A stretch of DNA of 64,000 bases from Thiemannella venezuelensis. GTDB lineage: Bacteria; Actinomycetota; Actinomycetes; Streptosporangiales; Streptosporangiaceae. This document shows, piece by piece, positions 18,471-27,004 of this stretch. Below the pieces are notes generated by a model, which was given only the letters and a program-made list of their open reading frames with translations, had not been told where the DNA came from and did not search any database. The translations under genes were made by a program, and so were the position numbers. Every line of letters begins with the position of its first letter. The stretch's first letter is position 1. The stretch is from the NCBI RefSeq assembly GCF_014203605.1, contig NZ_JACHJJ010000002.1, positions 1 to 64,000 on the forward strand, written 5' to 3'.

Positions 18471-19619
18471 GTGGGTGCATCGGTGCTGCCAAGTGGGCCG
18501 CCTGCGGTAGACCAGGTGGCCGACCTCGTCGCGAAGGGAAGGGAGCGCGGAAGCGTCACCGTCGATGACGTGGCCGCCGCTCTCGACAAGTCCGAGCTGC
18601 CGTCCGACGCGCTGGAGCGTGTCGTCCGCATGCTCGCCGAGAACGGAGTGGAGGTCCTCGAGCCCCAGGGCGACGAGGAGCCCTCCAAATCCGATGAGGA
18701 GGATGCCGGAAAACGGGCGCCGACCAGTGACCTGGTCCGCATCTACCTGCGGGAGATCGGCAGGGTGCCCCTGCTGACGGCCGAGGAGGAGGTGGAGCTC
18801 GCCAAGTCCATCGAGGCCGGGCTGTTCGCCGAGGACAAGCTGACCAGCGTCGTCTCGCGGCTGGCGTTCCCCGAGTTCAAGGAGCTCGTCTGGCAGGGGA
18901 CACGGGCCAAGCAGCGGCTGATCGAGGCCAACCTCCGGCTGGTCGTCTCGATCGCCAAACGTTATGTCGGGCGCGGGATGCTGTTCCTGGATCTGATCCA
19001 GGAGGGCAACCTCGGGCTCATCCGGGCGGTCGAGAAATTCGACTACACCAAGGGGTACAAGTTCTCCACTTATGCCACGTGGTGGATTCGCCAGGCGATC
19101 ACCCGGGCCATCGCCGATCAGGCGCGCACCATTCGCATTCCGGTGCACATGGTGGAGACGATCAATAAACTCGTCCGGGTCCAGCGCCAGCTCCACCAGG
19201 ACCTCGGCCGCGAGCCGACGCCCGAGGAGATCGCGCTGGAGATGGACCTGCCGATCGACCGGGTGATCGAGATCCAGCGCATCGCGCAGGAGCCCGTCTC
19301 CCTGCAGTCGCCGATCGGCGAGGAGGACTCCGACCTCGGTGACTTCATCGAGGACGCCGACGCGGTCGTGCCGATGGAGGCCGCGGCCTTCATCATGCTG
19401 CAGGACCAGCTCGACGAGATCCTCGCGACGCTGTCGGAGCGGGAGCAGCGCATCATCCAGCTCCGCTTCGGTCTGGCCGACGGCCACCCCCGGACGCTGG
19501 AAGAGGTCGGCCGGGAGTTCGGCGTGACGCGCGAGCGCATCCGCCAGATCGAGTCCAAGACGCTGGCGAAGCTGCGCCACCCGACCCGGGCGCAGATGCT
19601 CCGCGACTACCTCGACTGA
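18471..19619 (+). CDS. RNA polymerase sigma factor, RpoD/Hrd family
   Basis: This 382-aa sigma-70 protein has all core regions. A region 1.1-like N-terminus ([19 protein letters not shown]) is followed by region 1.2 ([21 protein letters not shown]), region 2 with [10 protein letters not shown]-type and [18 protein letters not shown] motifs, region 3, and region 4.2 [20 protein letters not shown]. It is shorter than a typical principal HrdB, so it could be a group 2 Hrd paralogue such as HrdA, or a short principal factor. I place the start at GTG 18471 ([15 protein letters not shown]). CAGACT ends 7 nt before it; an ATG at 18375 is in frame but gives a less conserved-looking extension. Confidence 0.85.
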   Translation: MGASVLPSGPPAVDQVADLVAKGRERGSVTVDDVAAALDKSELPSDALERVVRMLAENGVEVLEPQGDEEPSKSDEEDAGKRAPTSDLVRIYLREIGRVPLLTAEEEVELAKSIEAGLFAEDKLTSVVSRLAFPEFKELVWQGTRAKQRLIEANLRLVVSIAKRYVGRGMLFLDLIQEGNLGLIRAVEKFDYTKGYKFSTYATWWIRQAITRAIADQARTIRIPVHMVETINKLVRVQRQLHQDLGREPTPEEIALEMDLPIDRVIEIQRIAQEPVSLQSPIGEEDSDLGDFIEDADAVVPMEAAAFIMLQDQLDEILATLSEREQRIIQLRFGLADGHPRTLEEVGREFGVTRERIRQIESKTLAKLRHPTRAQMLRDYLD

Positions 19620-19631
19620 GTCCGGCCCGGA

Positions 19632-19662
19632 GCCGGTGGCCCGGACCTCCCGGGCCACCGGC
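19632..19662. terminator. Bidirectional terminator between sigma factor and oxidoreductase genes
   Basis: Perfect 13-bp inverted repeat (GCCGGTGGCCCGG and its complement) with a 5-nt loop, located between two convergent genes. Confidence 0.75.
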
Positions 19663-19683
19663 CCGGACGGGCCGGGATGCGGC

Positions 19684-20598
19684 TCAGCCGTTCTCCTTCG
19701 CGATCGCCTCGCGGACGGCCGGGGCGATCTCCCCGGCCCAGCGGCCGAGAGCGGCGAGGTCCGGGGTGCCGTGATCGGCCGCGAAGAGCGTGAAGCCCGA
19801 CGCGCCGTGATCGAGTACGGCCCCGGTCAGTTCCTCGACCCACTGGCCGGCGGAGCCGCCGATCCAGCGGCCGTCGCGGTCACGCGTGGCGGGCAGCGGC
19901 CGGTCGGTGATGCGCCCGGGGAGGTTGAAGACCGTGCGGATCTCATGCGGGTCGCGGCCTGCGGCCGCCGCCGCCTCGTCGATGACCGGCCGGGACGTCC
20001 GGTACCGCTGGCTGAGCCAGTCCGCCGCGTGGCCGGGGATCCAGCCGTCGGCCACCCGGCCGGTGGCGGCCAGGGACTTCGGGCCGACCGATCCGGTCCA
20101 CACGGGAGGCGCGGCCACCGGAGCCGGTTCGATCCGGTCCACCCGGTAGTGGCGGCCCCGGTGGGTGACCGGCGGGCCGCCGCCCGACAGCGACTTGACC
20201 AGGACGATCGCCTCCTCGAAGGCGTCCACGGCATCGCCCGGCGACAGCCGAGGCACTCCCATGTCGGCGATCCGGTCCCACAGCCCGCCCGCACCCATGC
20301 CGAGCACGACGCGGCCGCCCGACAGCGCCGCCAGTGACGTCACCGTCCGCGCCAGCATGGGAGCGGGCCGGGTCGGCAGGTTGGTGACGTTCGCGAAGCC
20401 GGCGATGCGCTCCGTGCGGCCGAGGACGAACCCGAGGGCGGCGTAGGCGTCCAGGCGCCCGCCGATGTAGGGGTGGTCCGACAGGGAGAAGACGTCGAGC
20501 CCGTCGCGGTCGGCCTGCCGGACCATGCGCAGCAGCTCCGGCACCTCGTCGATGCCGCTGTGCGCGCCGAAGCCGAAGAGGACTTCCGACACAGACAA
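19684..20598 (-). CDS. LLM-class flavin-dependent oxidoreductase (F420/FMN)
   Basis: This 304-aa luciferase-like TIM-barrel protein probably uses coenzyme F420 or FMN. Family hallmarks are DRDGLDVFSLSDHPY, the NVTNLPTRPAPMLARTVTSLAALSGGRVVLGMGAG block, and the C-terminal GASGFTLF. A 53-bp palindrome lies in its upstream region and contains two copies of the operator found before the adjacent MarR gene, so it is probably a target of that regulator, for example in a xenobiotic or oxidative response. Start TTG at 20598, with GTG six bases later as an alternative. Confidence 0.85.
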   Translation of the reverse strand: MSVSEVLFGFGAHSGIDEVPELLRMVRQADRDGLDVFSLSDHPYIGGRLDAYAALGFVLGRTERIAGFANVTNLPTRPAPMLARTVTSLAALSGGRVVLGMGAGGLWDRIADMGVPRLSPGDAVDAFEEAIVLVKSLSGGGPPVTHRGRHYRVDRIEPAPVAAPPVWTGSVGPKSLAATGRVADGWIPGHAADWLSQRYRTSRPVIDEAAAAAGRDPHEIRTVFNLPGRITDRPLPATRDRDGRWIGGSAGQWVEELTGAVLDHGASGFTLFAADHGTPDLAALGRWAGEIAPAVREAIAKENG

Positions 20599-20649
20599 TG
20601 TGGTCCCAACCTTTCAAGGCGGCGCCGGATTTCCCGGTGAAACGGAAAA

Positions 20650-20702
20650 GGGTTGTAGTTCGTGCCACGAACCATAATGGTTCGTGGCACGAACTACAAC
20701 CC
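20650..20702. promoter_or_regulatory. 53-bp perfect palindrome with two MarR operators
   Basis: 26-bp arms flank a single central base. Each arm holds one 17-mer of the form AGTTCGT-N3-ACGAACC/T (20657-20673 and 20679-20695). The same 17-mer occurs before the MarR gene at 21241-21257. It lies about 50 bp upstream of the oxidoreductase start and may also act as a terminator for marR. Confidence 0.8.
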
Positions 20703-20728
20703 CCGTCCCCGGGTGTGGTGGCGCGCCC

Positions 20729-21211
20729 TCAGCGCTCGCGGTCGCCGGCGGCCCCTCCGCCGGGCTCCATGAAGACCGCGGGGACCTTGTTGTCCAGCAC
20801 GACGCGGCCGAGCAGGGCGGCGAGCCCGTCGCGTTCGGCGGCGGCGAGCCCCCCTGTCAGCTCCTCGATCCGCCGGCAGGTCCCGGTGTAGAACTCCTCC
20901 GCGATCCTGCCTCCCCGCAGGGTGAGCGCGACCCGCACCGCACGCGTGTCCTGCGGGTCCGCTCTGCGCTCGACCAGGCCGTTGCGCTCCGTGCGGTCCA
21001 CCAGGCCGGTGAGGCTCGACTTGGCCAGCCCCAGCGTCGCGCCCAGCTCGCCCATGCCGTACGGCTGCGCCATGAGCACGCACAGCAGCTGACCCTGCTG
21101 CGGGGTGAGGTCGTACTCGCGGGCGGACTCGGCGTACACGGCGTTCACCAGGAACGCGGACCGCACCAGCGCGGCCACGACCCCGACCGAGCCGTCATCA
21201 TTCTTGGCCAC
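20729..21211 (-). CDS. MarR-family transcriptional regulator
   Basis: This 160-aa winged-helix repressor is likely to be released by a small phenolic or electrophilic ligand. The wHTH is visible as QPYGMGELGATLGLAKSSLTGLVDRTERNGLVERRADPQDTRAVRVALT, read in segments over residues 48-100. Flanking helices form the dimer interface. The GTG start has TAGTCT six bases upstream, so it is probably leaderless. Operator copies next to its own promoter and before the downstream oxidoreductase suggest autoregulation and one local target. Confidence 0.88.
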   Translation of the reverse strand: MAKNDDGSVGVVAALVRSAFLVNAVYAESAREYDLTPQQGQLLCVLMAQPYGMGELGATLGLAKSSLTGLVDRTERNGLVERRADPQDTRAVRVALTLRGGRIAEEFYTGTCRRIEELTGGLAAAERDGLAALLGRVVLDNKVPAVFMEPGGGAAGDRER

Positions 21212-21240
21212 CCGGCCAGACTAACATTCAGGAGCCCTGA

Positions 21241-21257
21241 AGTTCGTGGGACGAACT
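21241..21257. promoter_or_regulatory. MarR operator upstream of marR
   Basis: AGTTCGTGGGACGAACT is a 17-bp dyad (7-bp arms, 3-bp centre), identical in its arms to the copies in the palindrome at 20650-20702. It ends about 30 bp before the marR start, where a repressor would block the promoter. Confidence 0.75.
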
Positions 21258-21365
21258 ATCCGGGTCCGCGCACGGGGGCCGCAGGGAGGCGGCTATGCGG
21301 GCGCCCGGCGGCTGTGACCGCGGATGCGGGGCGGTCGTGGCCTTCGGCCTCCGCGGCCGCCTGTA

Positions 21366-21884
21366 TCACGGGTTGTTCAGGGTCAGCGTTATCCTGGCGG
21401 AGTCGTCGCTCTGGCCTTCGTCCTCGTTCCACACATTGATCGTTCTGGAATTGGTCGAGCCCGGAGGGACCGAGTACCGGAAGGGCCGTTGCCCGTCCAT
21501 GTCGGTGGTGTCCTCGCTCGTTCCTTCGTAGAGGTAGGCCCTGCCGGCCACGCTCAGATGACCGAGGGCGTTGCGCAGGATTTCGTAGTGGATTTCCGCC
21601 CTGATCTCTCCTCCGCATTTTCCGAAGTACCAGTAGTACGAGGCGGCGCCGGTGGTTCCCGTGTTGGTGATCGGGATGAGGTGGTTGCAGATCTGGTTCG
21701 AGCCGAAGGTCTCGTAGTCGCTGATGCGCATGTTGACGGTGCCGGTCACCGTCCAGGGTTGGCGGGCGGACGGGTGGGCGACCGCCCCCGGCAGGGCGAC
21801 CGCCACGGCGATCGCGGAGGGAACGGCGAGCGCGTGCCGGAGCCTGGAGAGGCGCGGGCCGCGTCGCGGGGTCTTCGCTTCCAT
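21366..21884 (-). CDS. Secreted protein of a tandem paralogous family (copy a)
   Basis: This 172-aa protein has a Tat-like or long Sec signal (RRGPRLSRLRHALAVPSAIAV...GAVAHPS) and a mature domain of about 130 residues. The mature part starts QPWTVTGTV and contains two conserved Cys in ICNH and GKCGGEI, a YWYFGKC core, LYEG, and a terminal LNNP. It looks like a beta-sandwich with one disulphide; I recognise no known family. The start at 21884 follows GGGAGG by 7 nt. It pairs with copy b; the a/b block is a duplicate of the c/d block. Confidence 0.75.
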   Translation of the reverse strand: MEAKTPRRGPRLSRLRHALAVPSAIAVAVALPGAVAHPSARQPWTVTGTVNMRISDYETFGSNQICNHLIPITNTGTTGAASYYWYFGKCGGEIRAEIHYEILRNALGHLSVAGRAYLYEGTSEDTTDMDGQRPFRYSVPPGSTNSRTINVWNEDEGQSDDSARITLTLNNP

Positions 21885-22031
21885 GGGAGTGCCTCCCATC
21901 GGATCGGGTTCGTCTCCGCCACCACAGGGGGCGGGCGAACATCGGCAGGCGGATGCTTCTGGTGTCTCCGCCGGGGTCTCGACCGCGAAGGACGGATCCA
22001 CCGCATCGGCCCTTCGCCGTGGATGAGTGGA

Positions 22032-22550
22032 TTACGGGTTGTTCAGGGTCAGCGTCAGCCTGACGAAGTCGGCCGGCTGGTCTTCGTCGGTGTTCCACAC
22101 TTCCATCAGCTTGGAGTGAGTGGAACGCGGAGGCACCTTGAATCGGAAGGACTGTTCTCCGTCCAGGTCGGCGGTGTTCTCGCTCGCGCCTTCGTAGAGG
22201 TAGGTATTTCCCTTTACGTTGAGAAAACCGCCGGAGTCGCGGCTGATGCTGTAATGGATTTCCGCCCTGATCTCTCCTCCGCATTTTCCGAAGTACCAGT
22301 AGGCCGAGGTCGCTCCGGTGGTTCCCGTGTTGGTGATCGGGATGCGGTGGTTGCAGATCTGGTTCGAGCCGAACGTCTCGTAGTCGCTGATGTGCATGTC
22401 GACGGTGCCGGTCACCGTCCAGGGCTGCAGGGCGGACGGGTGGGCGACCGCCCCCGGCAGGGCGACCGCCACGGCGATCGCGGAGGGGACGGCGAGCGCG
22501 TGCCGGAGCCTGAAGGAGCGGGGGCCGCGTCGCGGGGTCTTCGCTTCCAT
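22032..22550 (-). CDS. Secreted protein of a tandem paralogous family (copy b)
   Basis: 172 aa, with the same signal and core as copies a, c and d. Its mature start (SALQPWTVTGTVDMHIS) is shared with copy d, whereas a and c share SARQPWTVTGTVNMRIS. An AT-rich stretch upstream at about 22626-22690 is a likely promoter for the b-a pair. GGGAGG lies 7 nt before the ATG. Function unknown. Confidence 0.75.
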   Translation of the reverse strand: MEAKTPRRGPRSFRLRHALAVPSAIAVAVALPGAVAHPSALQPWTVTGTVDMHISDYETFGSNQICNHRIPITNTGTTGATSAYWYFGKCGGEIRAEIHYSISRDSGGFLNVKGNTYLYEGASENTADLDGEQSFRFKVPPRSTHSKLMEVWNTDEDQPADFVRLTLTLNNP

Positions 22551-22775
22551 GGGAGTGCCTCCCATCGGATCGGGTTCGTCTCCGCCACCACAGGGGGCGG
22601 GCGAACATCAGTAGGCGGATGCCGATACGGCATGAAATGCCAAATTTGTCGGATAAAGAATTATCTCCCCCCGGGGCGGCTGCAGTGAGCTTTCTTCATC
22701 CTGGACCCGCAGATCGGATGCCGGGCCTCACGCATCCGGCGGCGCGCGCTGAACGTTGAATTTTTCGGCCACCCT

Positions 22776-23300
22776 CTACGGGTTGTTCAGGGTCAGCGTT
22801 ATTCTGGCGTAGTCGGCGGGCTGGTCTTCGTCGGTGTTCTGTACGCTGATCACTTCGGAGCCGGTCTTGCCTGATTCGACCGCGAGCTGGAATCCCCGGG
22901 TGCCGTCCAGGTCGGTGGTGTTCTCGCTGTCGCCTTCATAGAGATAGGCCGTTCCGCGTACGTTCACCCTGCCGGTGCCGAAGTGGTTTCGGCTGATATT
23001 GTAATGGATTTCCGCCCTGATCTCTCCTCCGCATTTTCCGAAGTACCAGTAATTCGAGGTCGTTCCGGTGGTGCCCGAGTTGGTGATCGGGATGAGGTGG
23101 TTGCAGATCTCGTTCGAGCCGAAGGTCTCGTAGTCGCTGATGCGCATGTTGACGGTGCCGGTCACCGTCCAGGGTTGGCGGGCGGACGGGTGGGCGACCG
23201 CCCCCGGCAGGGCGACCGCCACGGCGATCGCGGAGGGAACGGCGAGCGCGTGCCGGAGCCTGAAGGAGCGGGGGCCGCGTCGCGGGGTCTTCGCTTCCAT
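22776..23300 (-). CDS. Secreted protein of a tandem paralogous family (copy c)
   Basis: 174 aa and closest to copy a. The two share their signal region, and about 100 bp upstream of the start (23331-23430 versus 21911-22012) is nearly identical. The C-terminal third diverges most (GFQLAVESGKTGSEVISV). It follows copy d on the same strand. The conserved Cys pair and YWYFGKCGGEI core are retained. Confidence 0.75.
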   Translation of the reverse strand: MEAKTPRRGPRSFRLRHALAVPSAIAVAVALPGAVAHPSARQPWTVTGTVNMRISDYETFGSNEICNHLIPITNSGTTGTTSNYWYFGKCGGEIRAEIHYNISRNHFGTGRVNVRGTAYLYEGDSENTTDLDGTRGFQLAVESGKTGSEVISVQNTDEDQPADYARITLTLNNP

Positions 23301-23447
23301 GGGAGTGCCTCCCATCGGATCGGGTTCGTCTCCGCCACCACAGGGGGCGGGCGAACATCGGCAGGCGGATGCTTCTGGTGTCTCCGCCGGGGTCTCGACC
23401 GCGAAGGACGGATCCACCGCATCGGCCCTATGTCGTAGATGAGTGGA

Positions 23448-23963
23448 TTACGGGTTGTTCAGGGCCAGCGTCACCCTTGCGAAGTCGGCGGGCTGGCCTT
23501 CCGCATAGTTCGCCACGTGGATCCTCGTGGAACCACTTGAGCGCGGAGGGACCGGAAGGTTGAAGTGCTCGGTGCCGTCCAGGTCGGTGGTGTTCTCGCT
23601 GGCGCCTTCGTAGAAGTAGACGTCGCCGTTCGCGGAGAGCTTGCCGGATTGATCCCGGCTGATCCGGTAGTGTATTTCAACCCGGATCTCTCCTCCGCAT
23701 TTTCCGAAGTACCAGTAATTCGAGGTCGTTCCGGTGGTGCCCGTGTTGGTGATCGGGATGCGGTGGTTGCAGGTCTCGTTCGAGCCGAACGTCTCGTAGT
23801 CGCTGATGTGCATGTCGACGGTGCCGGTCACGGTCCAGGGCTGCAGGGCGGACGGGTGGGCGGCCGCTCCCGGGACGGCGACCGCCATGGCGATCGCGGA
23901 GGGGACGGCGAGCGCGTGCCAGGGCCTGGGGCGGAGGCCGCGTCGCGAGGTCTTCGCCTTCAC
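23448..23963 (-). CDS. Secreted protein of a tandem paralogous family (copy d)
   Basis: 171 aa with a GTG start, preceded by GGGAGG at 7 nt. The signal region is the most divergent of the four (VKAKTSRRGLRPRPWHALAVPSA). The mature part matches copy b at its start and carries the same Cys pair, YWYFGKC core, LYEG-type (FYEG) motif and terminal ALNNP. It is the first gene of the c/d pair; AT-rich sequence at about 24000-24110 probably holds its promoter. Confidence 0.75.
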   Translation of the reverse strand: MKAKTSRRGLRPRPWHALAVPSAIAMAVAVPGAAAHPSALQPWTVTGTVDMHISDYETFGSNETCNHRIPITNTGTTGTTSNYWYFGKCGGEIRVEIHYRISRDQSGKLSANGDVYFYEGASENTTDLDGTEHFNLPVPPRSSGSTRIHVANYAEGQPADFARVTLALNNP

Positions 23964-24502
23964 GGGAATACCTCCCATCGAATCGGCCATGTTTCCACCC
24001 GTTGCAGGGCGGATGCACAGCAAGTAATCTCCCTAAATGTCAGAATATCTCCCGGTATCAACATGGATTCGATTTGTCGAGTAAATTATTATTGGCGTTT
24101 TCGGGGCGGCCGCGGTGTTGATGGAGCGGCGGTTGGGGTGCCGTTAACGGATGCATCGCCGGATGCAAGCGATGGAGAAGTGGATTTGACCCTGTCCGAC
24201 GGACGCCTTGATATGCCTCGGCCCTGCGGGGGAGGCCTGTGCGCCGAAGCGGCCCTCGCGTTCCGCCGCAGGGTCCTCGGTCCTCGGTCCGCGGAAGGCG
24301 GCCGCGCCGTGCGTCGGCCGGTCGGGGGCCGGCGCACGGCGGCCGGTGGCCGGCGGTCCGCGACCGGCGTGAGCCGGGCCTGCCGCAGGCGTGGGATGGA
24401 AGGCGCCGCTCTATCACACCGACCTGAAAGCCGCCCCTGGTTGGCGCTGAGAGCTTAGGGAAAGCTAAGTTAGGGACGCCTAACTGACATTCAGGAGCCT
24501 CT
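23964..24502. other. Divergent intergenic region between the secreted-protein cluster and efeO
   Basis: I see no gene here. The left part is AT-rich (24000-24110) and serves copy d. The middle is featureless GC-rich sequence. The right end holds iron-box-like repeats before efeO. Confidence 0.6.
24455..24485 (+). promoter_or_regulatory. DtxR/IdeR-type iron boxes upstream of efeO
   Basis: TTAGGGAAAGCTAAGTTAG (24455-24473) resembles the 19-bp iron box TTAGGTTAGGCTAACCTAA in both outer half-sites. A second dyad, AGTTAGG-GACG-CCTAACT (24468-24485), overlaps it. Both lie just before the efeO ribosome-binding site, the expected place for iron-dependent repression. Confidence 0.65.
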
Positions 24503-25687
24503 ATGCCCTCCGTCCTCCGTTCCGCAGCCGCCTGCGGCCTCCTCGCCCTCGCCCTCACCGCGTGCAGCTCGGGTGACGACGGCGCCGACGGCGGCTCGTC
24601 GAGCGGTAGCGGCAGCGCCGCCGTCGCCCCGCAGCCCGCCCCCACCGGGAAGGTCACCGAGTCGGTCGACGTCGCGGCCACCGACACCACCTGCGTGCCG
24701 TCCAAGACCGCGCTGGCCGCGGGTGTGATCAGCTTCAAGCTCACGAACAACGGCAAGGAGCCCACCTGGCTCTACGTCTTCCGGGCCGACAAGACCGTGG
24801 TCAGCGAGCGGGCCAACATCGCCCCCGGCGCCACCGCCGACCTGGTCGTCGAGCTCGGCGCGGGCACCTACCAGGTCGCCTGCAAGCCCAACCACGAGGG
24901 CGACGGCATCCGCCAGGACATCACGGTCTCCGGCGAGCTCGCCGCGCAGGCCGACCCGCGCATCACCCGCGCCGTGGAGGACTACCGCGCCTACATCACC
25001 GAGCAGGTCGACGACAGCATCGCCAAGACCGAGGACTTCGTCGCCGCGTTCAGGGACGGCGACGTGGCGAAGGCCAAGGACCTCTACGCGCCGAGCCGGG
25101 TCGGCTGGGAGCGCATCGAGCCGGTGGCCGAGGCGTTCGGCGACATCGACCCCAAGGTGGACCTGCGCGAGGCCGACCTGGAGGAGGGCGCCACCTGGAC
25201 CGGCTGGCACCGCCTGGAGAAGGCCCTGTGGGAGGCCCCCAAGACGGTCAAGAAGGAGTCCAAGTACGCCGACATGCTCCTGGAGGACCTCGCCGTGCTC
25301 AAGGCCAAGCTGCCCGCCGCGGAGATCACCGCCAGCTCCATGGCCAACGGGGCCAAGGAGCTCCTGGACGAGGTGGCCACCGGCAAGGTGACCGGTGAGG
25401 AGGAGGCCTTCTCGCACACCGACCTGTGGGACTTCAAGGCCAACGTGGACGGCGCCTTCAAGGTCTACGAGCTGCTCACCCCGGTCGTGATGGAGAAGAA
25501 CCCGGCCCTGGTCACCACGCTGGACACCGAGTTCGCCGAGCTGAACACCCTGCTGGCCAAGTACGCCGAGGGTGACGGCTACGTCTCCTACACCAAGCTC
25601 ACCAAGGAGCAGGTCAAGGAGCTCGCCGACGCGGTCAACGCGCTCGCCGAGCCGCTCTCCGGCCTCGCGGCGGTCGTGGCGGGCTGA
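24503..25687 (+). CDS. efeO: Iron uptake system component EfeO (cupredoxin plus M75 domain lipoprotein)
   Basis: This 394-aa exported lipoprotein has the lipobox LTAC at about residue 20 followed by a Gly/Ser-rich spacer. A cupredoxin domain spans about residues 45-145. The imelysin/M75 domain carries the metal motif HXXE as H236-RLE239 (GWHRLEKALW). It binds iron outside the membrane and hands it to the EfeU permease. ATG at 24503 follows AGGAG by 5 nt. efeB is next, but no efeU lies in this stretch. Confidence 0.93.
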   Translation: MPSVLRSAAACGLLALALTACSSGDDGADGGSSSGSGSAAVAPQPAPTGKVTESVDVAATDTTCVPSKTALAAGVISFKLTNNGKEPTWLYVFRADKTVVSERANIAPGATADLVVELGAGTYQVACKPNHEGDGIRQDITVSGELAAQADPRITRAVEDYRAYITEQVDDSIAKTEDFVAAFRDGDVAKAKDLYAPSRVGWERIEPVAEAFGDIDPKVDLREADLEEGATWTGWHRLEKALWEAPKTVKKESKYADMLLEDLAVLKAKLPAAEITASSMANGAKELLDEVATGKVTGEEEAFSHTDLWDFKANVDGAFKVYELLTPVVMEKNPALVTTLDTEFAELNTLLAKYAEGDGYVSYTKLTKEQVKELADAVNALAEPLSGLAAVVAG

Positions 25688-25761
25688 CCCGCCCGGCACC
25701 CGCAACCCCGGCCGGGCACGCCCCGGCCGGGCCGCCCTATCCCCTCACGGAGGAGGGAACC

Positions 25762-26964
25762 ATGACCGACCTCAGCCGCCGCAGGCTCCTGACCGGCGCG
25801 GGCCTGGCGGTGGGCGCCGGCGCCGCCGCCGGCGCCGGTCTCGTACGGCTCGCGCAGCCGGAGCCCGTCCACGCCGCCGCGCCCGGCGGGCCGGTCCCGT
25901 TCCACGGCCCGCACCAGGCGGGGATCGCCACCCCCGTCCAGGACCGGCTGCACTTCGCCGCCCTCGACCTCGGCACGGACTCGCCGGCGAAGGTGGCGGG
26001 ACTGCTGCGTGAGTGGACGGCGGCGGCCGTGCGGATGACCGCGGCGCAGGAGGTCGGCGGCGGGGCGACCGGGCCGGAACTGGCTCCTCCGGACGACACC
26101 GGCGAGGCTCTCGGCCTGCCCGCCTCCCGCCTGACGCTGACGGTCGGGTTCGGGCCGTCCTTCTTCGAGAAGCTGAAACTGCCCGCGCCGGACAGGCTCA
26201 AGGAGCTGCCGCGCTTCCCGGCCGACAAACTCGACCCGGCCCGCAGCGGCGGCGACGTCTGCGTGCAGGCGTGCGCCGACGACCCCCAGGTCGCCGTGCA
26301 CGCCGTACGGAACCTGGTGCGCCTGGCCTTCGGCACGGCCTCGGTGCGCTGGTCGCAGCTCGGCTTCGGCAAGACCTCCTCGACCACGCCGGACGCGCAG
26401 ACCCCGCGCAACCTGTTCGGGTTCAAGGACGGCACCCGCAACATCGCCGGGACCGACGAGGCCGCGCTGGACGCCCACGTCTGGGTCGGCGAGGAGGGGC
26501 CCGAGTGGCTGCGCGGCGGGTCCTACCTGGTCGCCCGGCGGATCCGGATGCACATCGAGACCTGGGACCGGACCTCGCTCAAGGAGCAGGAGGACATCTT
26601 CGGCCGCACCAAGCGGGAGGGCGCGCCGTACGGCGCCGCCCGCGAGCACGACCCGGTCCCGCTGGAGAAGCTCCCCGCCGACTCCCACGTGCGGCTGTCG
26701 CACCCCGACGCGCTCGGCGGGGTGACGATCCTGCGCCGGGGCTACTCGTTCACCGACGGCAGCGACGGGCTGGGGCGGTTGGAGGCGGGCCTGTTCTTCC
26801 TGGCCTACCAGCGCGACCCGGAGAAGGGGTTCATCCCCATCCAGCGCGCGCTGGCGGCGCGCGACCCGCTCAACGAGTACATCCAGCACGTCGGGTCGGG
26901 GATCTGGGCCTGTCCCGGAGGTGTGACACCCGGTTCCTTCTGGGGTGAAGGACTGTTTTCCTGA
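25762..26964 (+). CDS. efeB: Deferrochelatase/peroxidase EfeB (Dyp-type, Tat-exported)
   Basis: This 400-aa dye-decolourising-type heme peroxidase acts with EfeO in iron acquisition. The twin-arginine signal SRRRLLTGAGLAVGAG sits at residues 4-19. The GXXDG signature is present in NLFGFKDGTRN, and a conserved C-terminal FFLAYQRDPEKGFIPIQ block is seen. It starts 74 nt after efeO behind GGAGGG and is probably cotranscribed. It ends normally with GGVTPGSFWGEGLFS. Confidence 0.93.
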   Translation: MTDLSRRRLLTGAGLAVGAGAAAGAGLVRLAQPEPVHAAAPGGPVPFHGPHQAGIATPVQDRLHFAALDLGTDSPAKVAGLLREWTAAAVRMTAAQEVGGGATGPELAPPDDTGEALGLPASRLTLTVGFGPSFFEKLKLPAPDRLKELPRFPADKLDPARSGGDVCVQACADDPQVAVHAVRNLVRLAFGTASVRWSQLGFGKTSSTTPDAQTPRNLFGFKDGTRNIAGTDEAALDAHVWVGEEGPEWLRGGSYLVARRIRMHIETWDRTSLKEQEDIFGRTKREGAPYGAAREHDPVPLEKLPADSHVRLSHPDALGGVTILRRGYSFTDGSDGLGRLEAGLFFLAYQRDPEKGFIPIQRALAARDPLNEYIQHVGSGIWACPGGVTPGSFWGEGLFS

Positions 26965-27004
26965 AACATTGTTTTATGCCCGTGAAACGGCGCAGACTGG
27001 ACGG

